The notes below the pieces were generated by a model, which was not told the origin of the DNA, ran no database searches, and saw nothing but the letters and a program-made list of their open reading frames with translations. From positions 1 through 18,478 of the forward strand of contig JACPVB010000109.1 in NCBI GenBank assembly GCA_016191985.1: 18,478 bases of DNA, given 5' to 3'. Positions within the stretch are counted from its first letter, which is position 1. Every line of letters begins with the position of its first letter. Positions 1 through 6,163 of this stretch are shown piece by piece. The translations under genes and the position numbers were made by a program. The DNA is from Chloroflexota bacterium (GTDB taxonomy: Bacteria; Chloroflexota; Anaerolineae; Anaerolineales; Villigracilaceae).

Positions 1-390
1 CTGGTTTGGGCAACATGGGACAGACTCCCAATGATTACCCCAAAACTCGAACCGCGCATTTATGCCGCAATCGCCGAAAAATGCCGTGAGCACAAATGTC
101 TGCCAATCGCTCTCGGCGGCATCGAGGATCATATGCACTTACTGACCAGATTTCATACGACAACAGCAATTGCAACACTCGTCAAGGAAGTAAAAGGCTC
201 ATCGTCTCATCTGGTTACTCACGCCATCATGCCAGGCGCATTCTTCAAATGGCAGGGTGCGTACGGAGCATTTACCATCCGCAAATCAGAAGTGCCGACA
301 GTGAAAGCGTACATTGAAAACCAGAAACAGCATCATGCTGAAAATACGCTCCTTCCCGAATTGGAAGAGGTATTCGAGCAGGATGAATGA
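1..390 (+). CDS. IS200-like / REP-associated tyrosine (Y1) transposase, 5'-truncated by window edge
   Basis: The reading frame is open from base 1 (LVWATWDRLP precedes the first ATG at 31), so the start lies outside the window and the ATG at 31 is internal. Y1 transposases are HUH endonucleases that cut single-stranded DNA with a tyrosine. The HUH motif reads GGIEDHMHLL (H-M-H codons at 130-138). The nucleophile is probably Tyr at 310-312 in AYIENQKQHH, the usual Y..NQ..HH context. The segment FKWQGAYGAF also fits the REP-associated branch. No accessory tnpB is seen. The gene is followed directly by a run of perfect palindromes, as expected for a RAYT with its REP-like substrates. The family is clear; activity is unknown. 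Confidence 0.88.
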   Translation: MVWATWDRLPMITPKLEPRIYAAIAEKCREHKCLPIALGGIEDHMHLLTRFHTTTAIATLVKEVKGSSSHLVTHAIMPGAFFKWQGAYGAFTIRKSEVPTVKAYIENQKQHHAENTLLPELEEVFEQDE

Positions 391-404
391 TTGCAAGATG
401 AATG

Positions 405-434
405 ATTGTTGGCGACTCAAGTCGCTGCAACAAT
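405..434. repeat. Palindrome 1 of hairpin run after the transposase
   Basis: ATTGTTG (405-411) pairs with CAACAAT (428-434), and GCGAC (412-416) pairs with GTCGC (421-425), leaving a 4-nt loop and a 2-nt bulge. It begins 14 nt after the transposase stop. It could be a REP-like substrate, an element end or a terminator, but it has no T-tract. Confidence 0.7.
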
Positions 435-438
435 TGCA

Positions 439-458
439 AAGTCCACCTTCGTGGACTT
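439..458. repeat. Palindrome 2 of hairpin run
   Basis: Perfect 8-bp inverted repeat AAGTCCAC / GTGGACTT with loop CTTC. It has the same architecture as the next palindrome (8-bp stem, 4-nt loop, AAG...CTT ends) but a different stem sequence. Confidence 0.8.
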
Positions 459-462
459 CAAG

Positions 463-482
463 AAGACGACGAAGGTCGTCTT
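463..482. repeat. Palindrome 3 of hairpin run
   Basis: Perfect 8-bp inverted repeat AAGACGAC / GTCGTCTT with loop GAAG. A weaker fourth fold follows: AATGTT (487-492) with AACATT (511-516) and an inner GCG/CGC. A 10-bp direct tandem GCAAACATTA is present at 508-517 and 518-527. Confidence 0.8.
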
Positions 483-538
483 AGCAAATGTTGGCGCGGT
501 TTCAATCGCAAACATTAGCAAACATTAGAGGATAATCT

Positions 539-1513
539 ATGCCAAAAATCACAATGCGCGAGGCAATCTCGCAAGCCTTAATGGAAGAAATGGATCTTGA
601 CCCCGCCGTCTTTATCATGGGCGAGGAGGTCGGTGTTTGGGGCGGCACCTACGCCGTCACCAAAGGATTTTATGACAAATATGGCCCCGACCGAATCAAA
701 GACACGCCCATCGCTGAAAACGCTATTATCGGTGCGGCAATCGGCGCAGCGATGGTCGGCCAGCGCCCCATTGCAGAATTGATGACCATCAACTTCGCCT
801 TCTCTGCAATGGACTATATCGTCAACCAGGCGGCAAAATTACATTACATGTTCGGCGGACAGTTCATGCTCCCGATGGTGATTCGCGCCGTTGGCGGCGG
901 CGGACGTCAACTCGGCGCAACGCACTCACAGACTCCCGATGCCATCTTCGCGCACTTCCCCGGTCTGAAAGTCGTCAGCCCCGGAACACCCGAAGACGCC
1001 AAAGGATTGCTCAAATCCGCCATCCGTTCCAACGATCCAATTTTATTCATCGAGCACGCCACCATGTATCAGGTGCGCGGCGACGTGCCCGAAGGTGAGT
1101 ACACAATTCCAATTGGAAAATCCAAGATCCAGCGCGAAGGAAGCGACCTCACCATCGTCACTTACTGCAAAGGGCTGGAGTTATCCATGAAAGCCGCGGA
1201 ACAACTTTCCAAAGATGGCATCGAAGCGGAGATCGCAGACCTGCGCACGCTGCGTCCGCTTGATATGGAACCCGTTTTGGAATCCTTCAAGAAAACCAAT
1301 CGCGCCATCGTCGTCGAAGAAGGCTGGAAGTCCTACGGCGTCGGCTCCGAAATCGTCAGCCGCATTTACGAAGAAGCCTTCGATTACATCGACGCGCCCA
1401 TCATCCGCGTGGCACAAAAAGAAGTGCCGCTTCCCTACAATCGAGCCCTCGAACAAGCCGCGCTCCCGCAAGTGCACGACATCGTCGAGGCGGCAAAGGA
1501 GGTTTTGAAATAA
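539..1513 (+). CDS. pdhB: 2-oxoacid (pyruvate/acetoin-type) dehydrogenase E1 component, beta subunit
   Basis: 324 aa, normal length for E1-beta. This subunit pairs with E1-alpha to decarboxylate pyruvate (or a related 2-oxoacid) on thiamine diphosphate and pass the acyl group to E2. Family signatures include an N-terminal KITMREAI, the TPIAE..IIG.A.G.A block, a DYIVNQAAK helix, GGGGRQLGATHSQ and the C-terminal transketolase domain with IVVEEGW. The ATG at 539 has AGAGGAT just upstream. The stop overlaps the next start by one base (TAATG), so translation of E2 is likely coupled. E1-alpha, normally directly upstream, is absent: a transposase and palindromes occupy that place. Branched-chain or acetoin substrates cannot be excluded. 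Confidence 0.93.
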   Translation: MPKITMREAISQALMEEMDLDPAVFIMGEEVGVWGGTYAVTKGFYDKYGPDRIKDTPIAENAIIGAAIGAAMVGQRPIAELMTINFAFSAMDYIVNQAAKLHYMFGGQFMLPMVIRAVGGGGRQLGATHSQTPDAIFAHFPGLKVVSPGTPEDAKGLLKSAIRSNDPILFIEHATMYQVRGDVPEGEYTIPIGKSKIQREGSDLTIVTYCKGLELSMKAAEQLSKDGIEAEIADLRTLRPLDMEPVLESFKKTNRAIVVEEGWKSYGVGSEIVSRIYEEAFDYIDAPIIRVAQKEVPLPYNRALEQAALPQVHDIVEAAKEVLK

Positions 1514-2775
1514 TGGCTGAAACCATCAACATGCCTAAACTCGGCTTCGACATGGCGGAAGGTCTCCTCGTCCGCTGGGTTAAGCAGGTGGGCGAACAAA
1601 TCAACGAAGGCGATGTCCTCGCCGAAATCGAAACCGACAAAGCCACGGTGGAAGTAGAATCTTCCGCAAGTGGTGTTGTGTTGCAACTTATCGTGGATCA
1701 AGGCACGATGGTTCCCGTAAACGCGCCGATCGCAGTTGTGGGAGAGAAAGGGGAAAAAGTGGATGTGGCTGCGCCAACAGCAGAAAGCGGAAAGCAGAAG
1801 GCAGATGAAAAGCCCGCCGCGCCTCCCCCTTCGGGGACGCAGCAGACTCCGCCGACACCTGCTCCTGTTCCTCAAGCCTCCGCCCCCGCTGACGGCGCTC
1901 CCGTGAAAGCCAGCCCGCTCGCGAAAAAGATTGCCCGCGATAAAAACATCAACCTCGCCAATCTCCAGGGCACTGGCCCCGGCGGACGAGTCGTTCGCAA
2001 AGATGTTGAGTCCGCGCTATCCAGTGGGCAGTCATCAGTGAACAGTGTTCAGTCCGCGCAACCCAATTACCAATTACCAATTACTACTCACGAAGACAAG
2101 GTTGTCCAAACTACAAAATTACGTCAGGCCATCGGCAGGCGATTAGTTGAATCCAAAACCACCATCCCGCACTTCTACGTCACCCACGAATACAAAATGG
2201 AAGCGCTGATGGACATGCGCAAGCAGGCCAACGCCTACCTGCCCGATAATGAGAAGCTCTCCGTCAACGACTTCATCCTCAAAGCCGTGGCATTGACCCT
2301 GCGCCAATTCCCCAACCTCAACGCCACCATCAAAGGCAATGAGGTCATCCAGTTTGGTCATGTCAACGTCGGCGTGGCAGTCACTGTCCCCGGTGGACTC
2401 ATGACCGTCGTCGTCAAGGATACCGACCAAAAGATGCTGCGCCAGATTTCAGGCGAAGTCAAAGCCATGGCCGCCCGCGCCCGCGAAGGCAAGGTCAGGC
2501 CCGACGATGTGGACGGCTCGACCTTCTCCACTTCCAATTTGGGGATGTACGACGTCGAAGATTTCATCGCCATCATCAACCCACCCGAAGCCGCGATTCT
2601 AGCAATCTCCTCCGCAAGAGAAGTCCCCGTTGTGGAAGGTGGCGAGTTGAAAGTAGGTTGGAGAATGAAAACCACCATCTCCGTTGATCACCGCGTCAGC
2701 GACGGAGCCGAAGCCGCCCAATTCATGCAAGCACTGGCTGGGTTCCTGGAAAATCCTGTGAGAATGCTGGTGTAA
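1513..2775 (+). CDS. pdhC: Dihydrolipoamide acyltransferase (E2) of 2-oxoacid dehydrogenase complex
   Basis: 420 aa, the core acyltransferase. Order of parts: one lipoyl domain (about 1-77; lipoyl-lysine K43 in ETDKATVEV), a Pro/Ala-rich linker, a peripheral subunit-binding domain (about 131-169; ASPLAKKIARDKNI and GTGPGGRVVRKDV), a second linker (about 170-193) and the CAT domain ending with the catalytic DHRVSDG motif (H393, D397). Both linkers are built from 7-base tandem DNA repeats: CAGAAAG-like at 1781-1808, five CAGTNNN units at 2022-2056, and three exact CCAATTA units at 2063-2083. Start is the TAATG overlap with pdhB. A perfect hairpin follows. A decayed second copy of the last 108 bp lies at 3460-3566. 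Confidence 0.94.
   Translation: MAETINMPKLGFDMAEGLLVRWVKQVGEQINEGDVLAEIETDKATVEVESSASGVVLQLIVDQGTMVPVNAPIAVVGEKGEKVDVAAPTAESGKQKADEKPAAPPPSGTQQTPPTPAPVPQASAPADGAPVKASPLAKKIARDKNINLANLQGTGPGGRVVRKDVESALSSGQSSVNSVQSAQPNYQLPITTHEDKVVQTTKLRQAIGRRLVESKTTIPHFYVTHEYKMEALMDMRKQANAYLPDNEKLSVNDFILKAVALTLRQFPNLNATIKGNEVIQFGHVNVGVAVTVPGGLMTVVVKDTDQKMLRQISGEVKAMAARAREGKVRPDDVDGSTFSTSNLGMYDVEDFIAIINPPEAAILAISSAREVPVVEGGELKVGWRMKTTISVDHRVSDGAEAAQFMQALAGFLENPVRMLV
1781..1808. repeat. Heptanucleotide array (CAGAAAG-like) in pdhC linker 1
   Basis: Consecutive seven-base units CAGAAAG, CGGAAAG, CAGAAGG, CAGATGA in the linker directly after the lipoyl domain. Units are degenerate but in register. Confidence 0.65.
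2022..2083. repeat. Heptanucleotide tandem arrays encoding an E2 linker
   Basis: Units of seven bases: CAGTGGG, CAGTCAT, CAGTGAA, CAGTGTT, CAGTCCG (2022-2056), then CCAATTA three times exactly (2063-2083). Seven is not a multiple of three, so the protein itself does not repeat; the array lies in the flexible linker between the subunit-binding and catalytic domains. Confidence 0.85.
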
Positions 2776-2782
2776 GAAATAC

Positions 2783-2818
2783 AGAACTCCGAGTTCTTCG
2801 CGAAGAATTCGGAGTTCT
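2783..2818 (+). terminator. Long palindrome after pdhC, probable terminator
   Basis: An 18-bp, almost loopless inverted repeat centred at 2800/2801 with one G-T pair; arms AGAACTCCGA and TCGGAGTTCT. It starts 8 nt after the pdhC stop. The tail (TTCTTGCTT) is only moderately T-rich, so it may also be a member of the mobile palindrome family seen elsewhere in the window. Confidence 0.65.
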
Positions 2819-2824
2819 TGCTTA

Positions 2825-2833
2825 TGCTATACT
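2825..2833 (+). promoter_or_regulatory. Extended -10 promoter for the antitoxin-like gene
   Basis: TG-n-TATACT (TG at 2825-2826, hexamer 2828-2833). The expected start of transcription falls at about 2839-2841, on the ATG at 2840, so the mRNA is probably leaderless. No clear -35 was found. Confidence 0.5.
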
Positions 2834-2839
2834 TAATCC

Positions 2840-3049
2840 ATGGACGAATTTCAATTCCCAAGATTAGATAAAACCGCCTTCTCGGTTGCCTCCTCATTTG
2901 AAGAAGCCGACGAACAGGATGAAGAATACTGGAGTTCCCGAACACCGATCGAGCGCCTGCAACATATCGAACTTTTGAGGAGGATTAACTATGGCTATGA
3001 TTCTTCTGCCCGACTTCAAAGAGTTCTTGAAATTGCTGAAAGAGCATGA
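2840..3049 (+). CDS. Small antitoxin-like protein partnered with a minimal nucleotidyltransferase
   Basis: 69 aa, acidic in its first half, with LDKTAFSVASSFEEADEQD, then PIERLQHIELLRRINYGYD and RLQRVLEIAE at the C terminus. I recall this pattern as a recurrent small protein encoded just upstream of DUF6036/AbiEii-like nucleotidyltransferases, in a toxin-antitoxin-like arrangement; that is recollection, not a search. The start has no Shine-Dalgarno sequence, in keeping with leaderless translation from the extended -10 at 2825. The last 59 bases overlap the next gene in another frame, and its LRR codons contain the neighbour's strong ribosome binding site, so the two products should be tightly co-expressed. 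Role as antitoxin is inferred from position only. Confidence 0.7.
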   Translation: MDEFQFPRLDKTAFSVASSFEEADEQDEEYWSSRTPIERLQHIELLRRINYGYDSSARLQRVLEIAERA

Positions 3050-3437
3050 CGTTCGTTATCTGCTTATCGGAGGATATGCAGTCGGTTATCACGGCTATCC
3101 TCGCGCCACAGAAGATATGGATATTTGGGTTGCCGTCGATCCAGAAAACGCCGATAAAATTGTTTCCGCTTTAAAAGGCTTTGGATTTGATGACCCTGAA
3201 TTAAAGCCCGAATTATTTCTGCAGAAACCGAAAATCATTCGGATGGGTTTTCCGCCTTTGCGGCTCGAAATATCCACATCCATTTCAGGCGTCGAATTTG
3301 ACGAATGTTATCAGGCTCGAATTGTGGATGAACTGGATGGTATTGAAGTCAATTTGATTGATTTGGAAAATCTCAAAAAGAACAAGAAAGCCAGCGGAAG
3401 ACCGAAGGATATTGCCGATCTCAAGAAATTAGAGTAG
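2991..3437 (+). CDS. Minimal nucleotidyltransferase (DUF6036/AbiEii-like), toxin-like partner
   Basis: 148 aa. The N-terminal half holds the polymerase-beta-type nucleotidyltransferase signature: GGYAVGYHG (G27-G28) followed by RATEDMDIWV, with the metal-binding pair D42 and D44. A third acidic residue is probably in the RLEIS strand. The C-terminal part ends with KASGRPKDIADLKKLE, common in DUF6036-type proteins. The ATG at 2991 is supported by GAGGAGGA at 2977-2984, six bases upstream. Related nucleotidyltransferases act in AbiE-type or MenT-type toxin-antitoxin systems by modifying RNA or protein; which substrate applies here cannot be read from sequence. The pair sits between two copies of the pdhC 3' end, which suggests it arrived as a unit. 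Confidence 0.82.
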   Translation: MAMILLPDFKEFLKLLKEHDVRYLLIGGYAVGYHGYPRATEDMDIWVAVDPENADKIVSALKGFGFDDPELKPELFLQKPKIIRMGFPPLRLEISTSISGVEFDECYQARIVDELDGIEVNLIDLENLKKNKKASGRPKDIADLKKLE

Positions 3438-3459
3438 AAAAAACTGCCGCTAAAGTACA

Positions 3460-3566
3460 AAAGCCACCATCTCCGTGGATCACCGCGTCAGTTACGGCGC
3501 CGAAGCGGCCCAGTTCATGCAAGTGCTGGCGGGCTTCTAGAAAACCTCGTCAGTATGTTGGTGTAA
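3460..3566 (+). pseudogene. Relic of a pdhC (E2) 3' end
   Basis: 107 bases aligning to the last 108 bases of pdhC (2668-2775) with about 80% identity by hand. It encodes TISVDHRVSYGAEAAQFM, then a TAG; a one-base deletion shifts the frame after GGCTTC, and the ancestral stop TAA is still at 3564-3566. The catalytic Asp of DHRxxDG has become Tyr. Many differences are at third codon positions, so the copy seems to have diverged under selection before it decayed. No similarity is visible upstream of 3460. Confidence 0.85.
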
Positions 3567-3570
3567 AAGT

Positions 3571-3610
3571 AAGTGGAACTATCCTCTTTTTGGACAGTCC
3601 CACTTTTTTT
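3571..3610 (+). terminator. Rho-independent terminator
   Basis: Stem AAGTGGAACTATCC (3571-3584) with GGACAGTCCCACTT (3592-3605), two mismatches in 14 bp, loop TCTTTTT, and a run of seven T (3604-3610). It follows the pdhC relic at the distance expected for the original pdhC terminator, and now closes the toxin-antitoxin-like unit. Confidence 0.85.
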
Positions 3611-3611
3611 A

Positions 3612-3620
3612 TGCTACACT
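3612..3620 (+). promoter_or_regulatory. Extended -10 promoter for the isochorismatase-MBL pair
   Basis: TG-n-TACACT (TG 3612-3613, hexamer 3615-3620), directly after the terminator. The context TTATGCTAnACT is shared with the promoter at 2822-2833. Transcription would start at about 3625-3628, at or just beside the ATG at 3625. Confidence 0.5.
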
Positions 3621-3624
3621 ATTA

Positions 3625-4230
3625 ATGACATTTCCAACATTCGATAAAACAATGTCCACCTCCTCCCTCCTCGACGTAAACGACTCCCTGCTCGTCGTTA
3701 TTGACATTCAGCCTTCGTTTGTAAAGAAGGAGAATAAAGCGGAACCCAATCCGCTTCTTCAGCGGATGTGCTGGGTCATCAATGTGGCAAAATGGCTGGG
3801 TGTCCCATTGGTGGTGACAGCGGAGGATATTCCAAATTCTGGCAACGTTTCTGAGGAAGTAGCTGAACTCCTGCCACCCGCTACGAAAATTTTCAACAAA
3901 ATGACCTTCGGGCTTGCAGCGCAAGCAGACATTCTCGAAGCGGTCCAGTCAACGGGACGCAAAACTGCCGTCCTCATCGGCTATGAAACGGACGTGTGCA
4001 TTACCCACTCCGCGCTCGGCCTGATGGACTTGGGATACAAAGTCGTCGTGGTGGGGGATGCCACAGGCTCGCCCGGAATCAACCATCAGATTGGGATAGA
4101 GCGAATTCGCAATGCGGGTGGAATCATCGTCAGCGCGAAGAGTCTGTACTACGAATGGATTCGCACTGTGGCGAAATCCATTGAGTATGAAAAATCGGGG
4201 ATTGAAACTCCCGCAGGGATGGTGTTATGA
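3625..4230 (+). CDS. Isochorismatase-family cysteine hydrolase
   Basis: 201 aa, usual length for this alpha/beta/alpha hydrolase family, which cleaves amide or vinyl-ether bonds (nicotinamidase, isochorismatase, carbamoylsarcosine amidase and others). The expected triad is visible: D27 in VVIDIQPSF, K92 in FNKMTFG, and C125 in GYETDVCITHSA, with the preceding residue pattern typical of the family's cis-peptide region. The substrate is not predictable. The ATG at 3625 lies five bases after a -10 element and would be leaderless; the ATG at 3652 (M10) is an alternative, also without a Shine-Dalgarno sequence, and would still include the whole domain. The stop overlaps the next gene as ATGA, so translation is coupled. 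Confidence 0.88.
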   Translation: MTFPTFDKTMSTSSLLDVNDSLLVVIDIQPSFVKKENKAEPNPLLQRMCWVINVAKWLGVPLVVTAEDIPNSGNVSEEVAELLPPATKIFNKMTFGLAAQADILEAVQSTGRKTAVLIGYETDVCITHSALGLMDLGYKVVVVGDATGSPGINHQIGIERIRNAGGIIVSAKSLYYEWIRTVAKSIEYEKSGIETPAGMVL

Positions 4231-4973
4231 CCATACACTTACTCAACTGCTTTACTTGCAACGCCCGCTTGGGGGATTTGAAAACGGGCATGGCCTGTCT
4301 TCTGGTTGAAACAGATCAGGGGCTTGTGCTCGTGGATACGGGTCTTGGTTTGGAAGATTACGCCAACCCCAGCGGGTTCACCCAATTCTTCCGCGTCATT
4401 ACCGAAATGCCTTTCGACCCAAATGAAGCAGCGGCCAATCGCATAAAGAAATTAGGCTACCAGCCCGAAGATGTAAAACACATCCTCCTTACTCATATGC
4501 ACTTCGACCATATCAGTGGGCTGCCCGATTTTCCCCATGCCAAAGTCCATGTGCATAAATGCGAATACGAGTCCTTCACCGATGGGAAAATCCTACATTG
4601 GGACGAATATGCCTATATTCCGCGCTACATTGCCCATCAGCCCGAGTTCATCCTTTATGACAGGATAGACTCGCGCTGGTACGATTTCGATGCCATCCGC
4701 CTGCCTTTCTCGCCGGAGATGTACTATATTCCCCTTTTTGGTCATTCGCGCGGACATTGCGGCCTTGCAATAAAAACATCCACAGGTTGGTTCTTTCACG
4801 CGGCGGATGCGGGTGCAGTATATAATGACGAGACGCCAAAATGGTTAATCAAGATGGTGCTTGGTCCGCATGACGCAAGACTGCGCGCCTTTATGAAATC
4901 CCATCCTGAAGTTCTTGTTTCCAACAGCCACATGTATCCTGAATTTTTTGAACAGCATCGGGCTATTGTTTAA
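4227..4973 (+). CDS. MBL-fold metallo-hydrolase
   Basis: 248 aa metallo-beta-lactamase fold enzyme. The dinuclear zinc site is complete: H90, H92, D94, H95 in LLTHMHFDHISGL, then H173 in GHSRGHCG, the bridging D194 in HAADAG and H235 in SNSHMYPEF. LVLVDTGLG (about 33-41) is the usual beta-strand before the site. The layout resembles the N-acyl-homoserine-lactonase/AttM-like branch, but lactonase activity is only a possibility. It shares a four-base ATGA overlap with the isochorismatase-family gene, so both may act on one substrate, for example opening a ring and then hydrolysing an amide. It ends 14 bp from the convergent gene at 4988 with no terminator between. Confidence 0.88.
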   Translation: MTIHLLNCFTCNARLGDLKTGMACLLVETDQGLVLVDTGLGLEDYANPSGFTQFFRVITEMPFDPNEAAANRIKKLGYQPEDVKHILLTHMHFDHISGLPDFPHAKVHVHKCEYESFTDGKILHWDEYAYIPRYIAHQPEFILYDRIDSRWYDFDAIRLPFSPEMYYIPLFGHSRGHCGLAIKTSTGWFFHAADAGAVYNDETPKWLIKMVLGPHDARLRAFMKSHPEVLVSNSHMYPEFFEQHRAIV

Positions 4974-4987
4974 AATCTCCTTGTGGG

Positions 4988-6163
4988 TCATTTACGACGC
5001 TTCATTGTCCTTTGAAACAAAGTCCAAGTCATTGCTTTGAGAGTTTGCAGAGGGTGGATGATATGCCCATACCAGAAGGCAGATCGTTCATTAATGCCAT
5101 AATAGAGGCACAGCCACCATACGGAAGGCGGGGTAAAAGATTTCCGCAGGAAACGCAGTAGCCCAATTTCTTTCCATTTTTGAATCTTTTGTTGGGGCCA
5201 GCCTTCGGGGTAGCGATTAAAACCCGATGGAAGTGAAACGCTCCTGATGGGAATCATCCCTGCAATAAATTCAGGCATGGGCATGAAGCTATAAAATACT
5301 TCGAGACGCCGTATAAGCGCCTTATCGTTTTTATGCAAATAACCCCAATCCCAGGTATTGGCATGCCGTTCAACCAGGCTGACGATGTCTGCGACCCATT
5401 TCAGTTGCATGGGTTTGGCAGGAGTCCCTTCAAACAAGTGACGGACCAAATGTCGCAGTAAATAATTAAGAGTGTCTGTGGAAGCAGGCACGTGGATGAC
5501 ACAATCTCTGATGAGCAGGGAATGCGATGGTAAATCGAAGCCCATGAATTCAGTATCCAGCGCGTTATCCCTCTTTGATCTTTGCCGCTCATCATAATGA
5601 TGCAGTTCAATGTGGGCGCGGATTCCATCTCTCAGCGGGGCATCCACTTTCAGTTCTTTTGGAATCAGCCCAAAGGTCGCATGAGGCGATGCAATTTGAA
5701 AACCCGCGTCTGCAAGCAAATCCAATGCCGGTAAAACATCATCCCGTTTTAACAACAAATCAATATCGTTGAACGGGCGTAAAGCGGGGTCGGGATAATA
5801 TTCATACGCCAACGCCAATCCTTTAAGCACTTGTGCGCGAATCCCCGCGTGTTCAAACAACGACATAATTTCCAGCAGCACCTGGGTATAAATATCATTA
5901 TAGATGCGGCTGCGAAGATACAACCCTTTGAGCATTTGCGCAGTTTTTGCAGGAATGGATAACCCCGCCTGTTGAATGTGATGCCAGAGCAGGGGCGCCA
6001 TTCCATGCAGTTCGGCCTGGGCGGGTAAATCATCCCAGGCAGAAAATCCCTCAAGCTGGCGGCCAAGCTCTTCATACATTGCGGGATGTCCCTGCGCGCG
6101 GGCACACAAGGCAAGCAGGCGATAGGTTTGATCTAGCCTGTTGTCATCGTCTCTTTGATCCAT
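4988..6163 (-). CDS. NTP_transf_5-like nucleotidyltransferase (fourth gene of Tat/PqqD/kinase operon)
   Basis: 391 aa. The nucleotidyltransferase core is in QVLKGLALAYEYYPDPALRP (K114-G115) followed by FNDIDLLL, with metal ligands D133 and D135. The remaining C-terminal 250 residues are alpha-helical and Trp-rich. This matches the family annotated as uncharacterised nucleotidyltransferase (PF14907-like), often found beside PqqD-like and HprK-like genes in lasso-peptide and related clusters. It is the last gene of a four-gene operon; its ATG at 6163 overlaps the kinase gene by 31 bases, in another frame. The reaction is presumably transfer of a nucleotide to a peptide, protein or small molecule, by family analogy only. 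No Shine-Dalgarno sequence is obvious, so coupling is likely. Confidence 0.82.
   Translation of the reverse strand: MDQRDDDNRLDQTYRLLALCARAQGHPAMYEELGRQLEGFSAWDDLPAQAELHGMAPLLWHHIQQAGLSIPAKTAQMLKGLYLRSRIYNDIYTQVLLEIMSLFEHAGIRAQVLKGLALAYEYYPDPALRPFNDIDLLLKRDDVLPALDLLADAGFQIASPHATFGLIPKELKVDAPLRDGIRAHIELHHYDERQRSKRDNALDTEFMGFDLPSHSLLIRDCVIHVPASTDTLNYLLRHLVRHLFEGTPAKPMQLKWVADIVSLVERHANTWDWGYLHKNDKALIRRLEVFYSFMPMPEFIAGMIPIRSVSLPSGFNRYPEGWPQQKIQKWKEIGLLRFLRKSFTPPSVWWLCLYYGINERSAFWYGHIIHPLQTLKAMTWTLFQRTMKRRK

Noticed and set aside
31..33. ATG at 31 as the transposase start
   Set aside because: The frame is open to base 1, and the residues before it (LVWATWDRLP) match the usual Y1 transposase N-terminal region.
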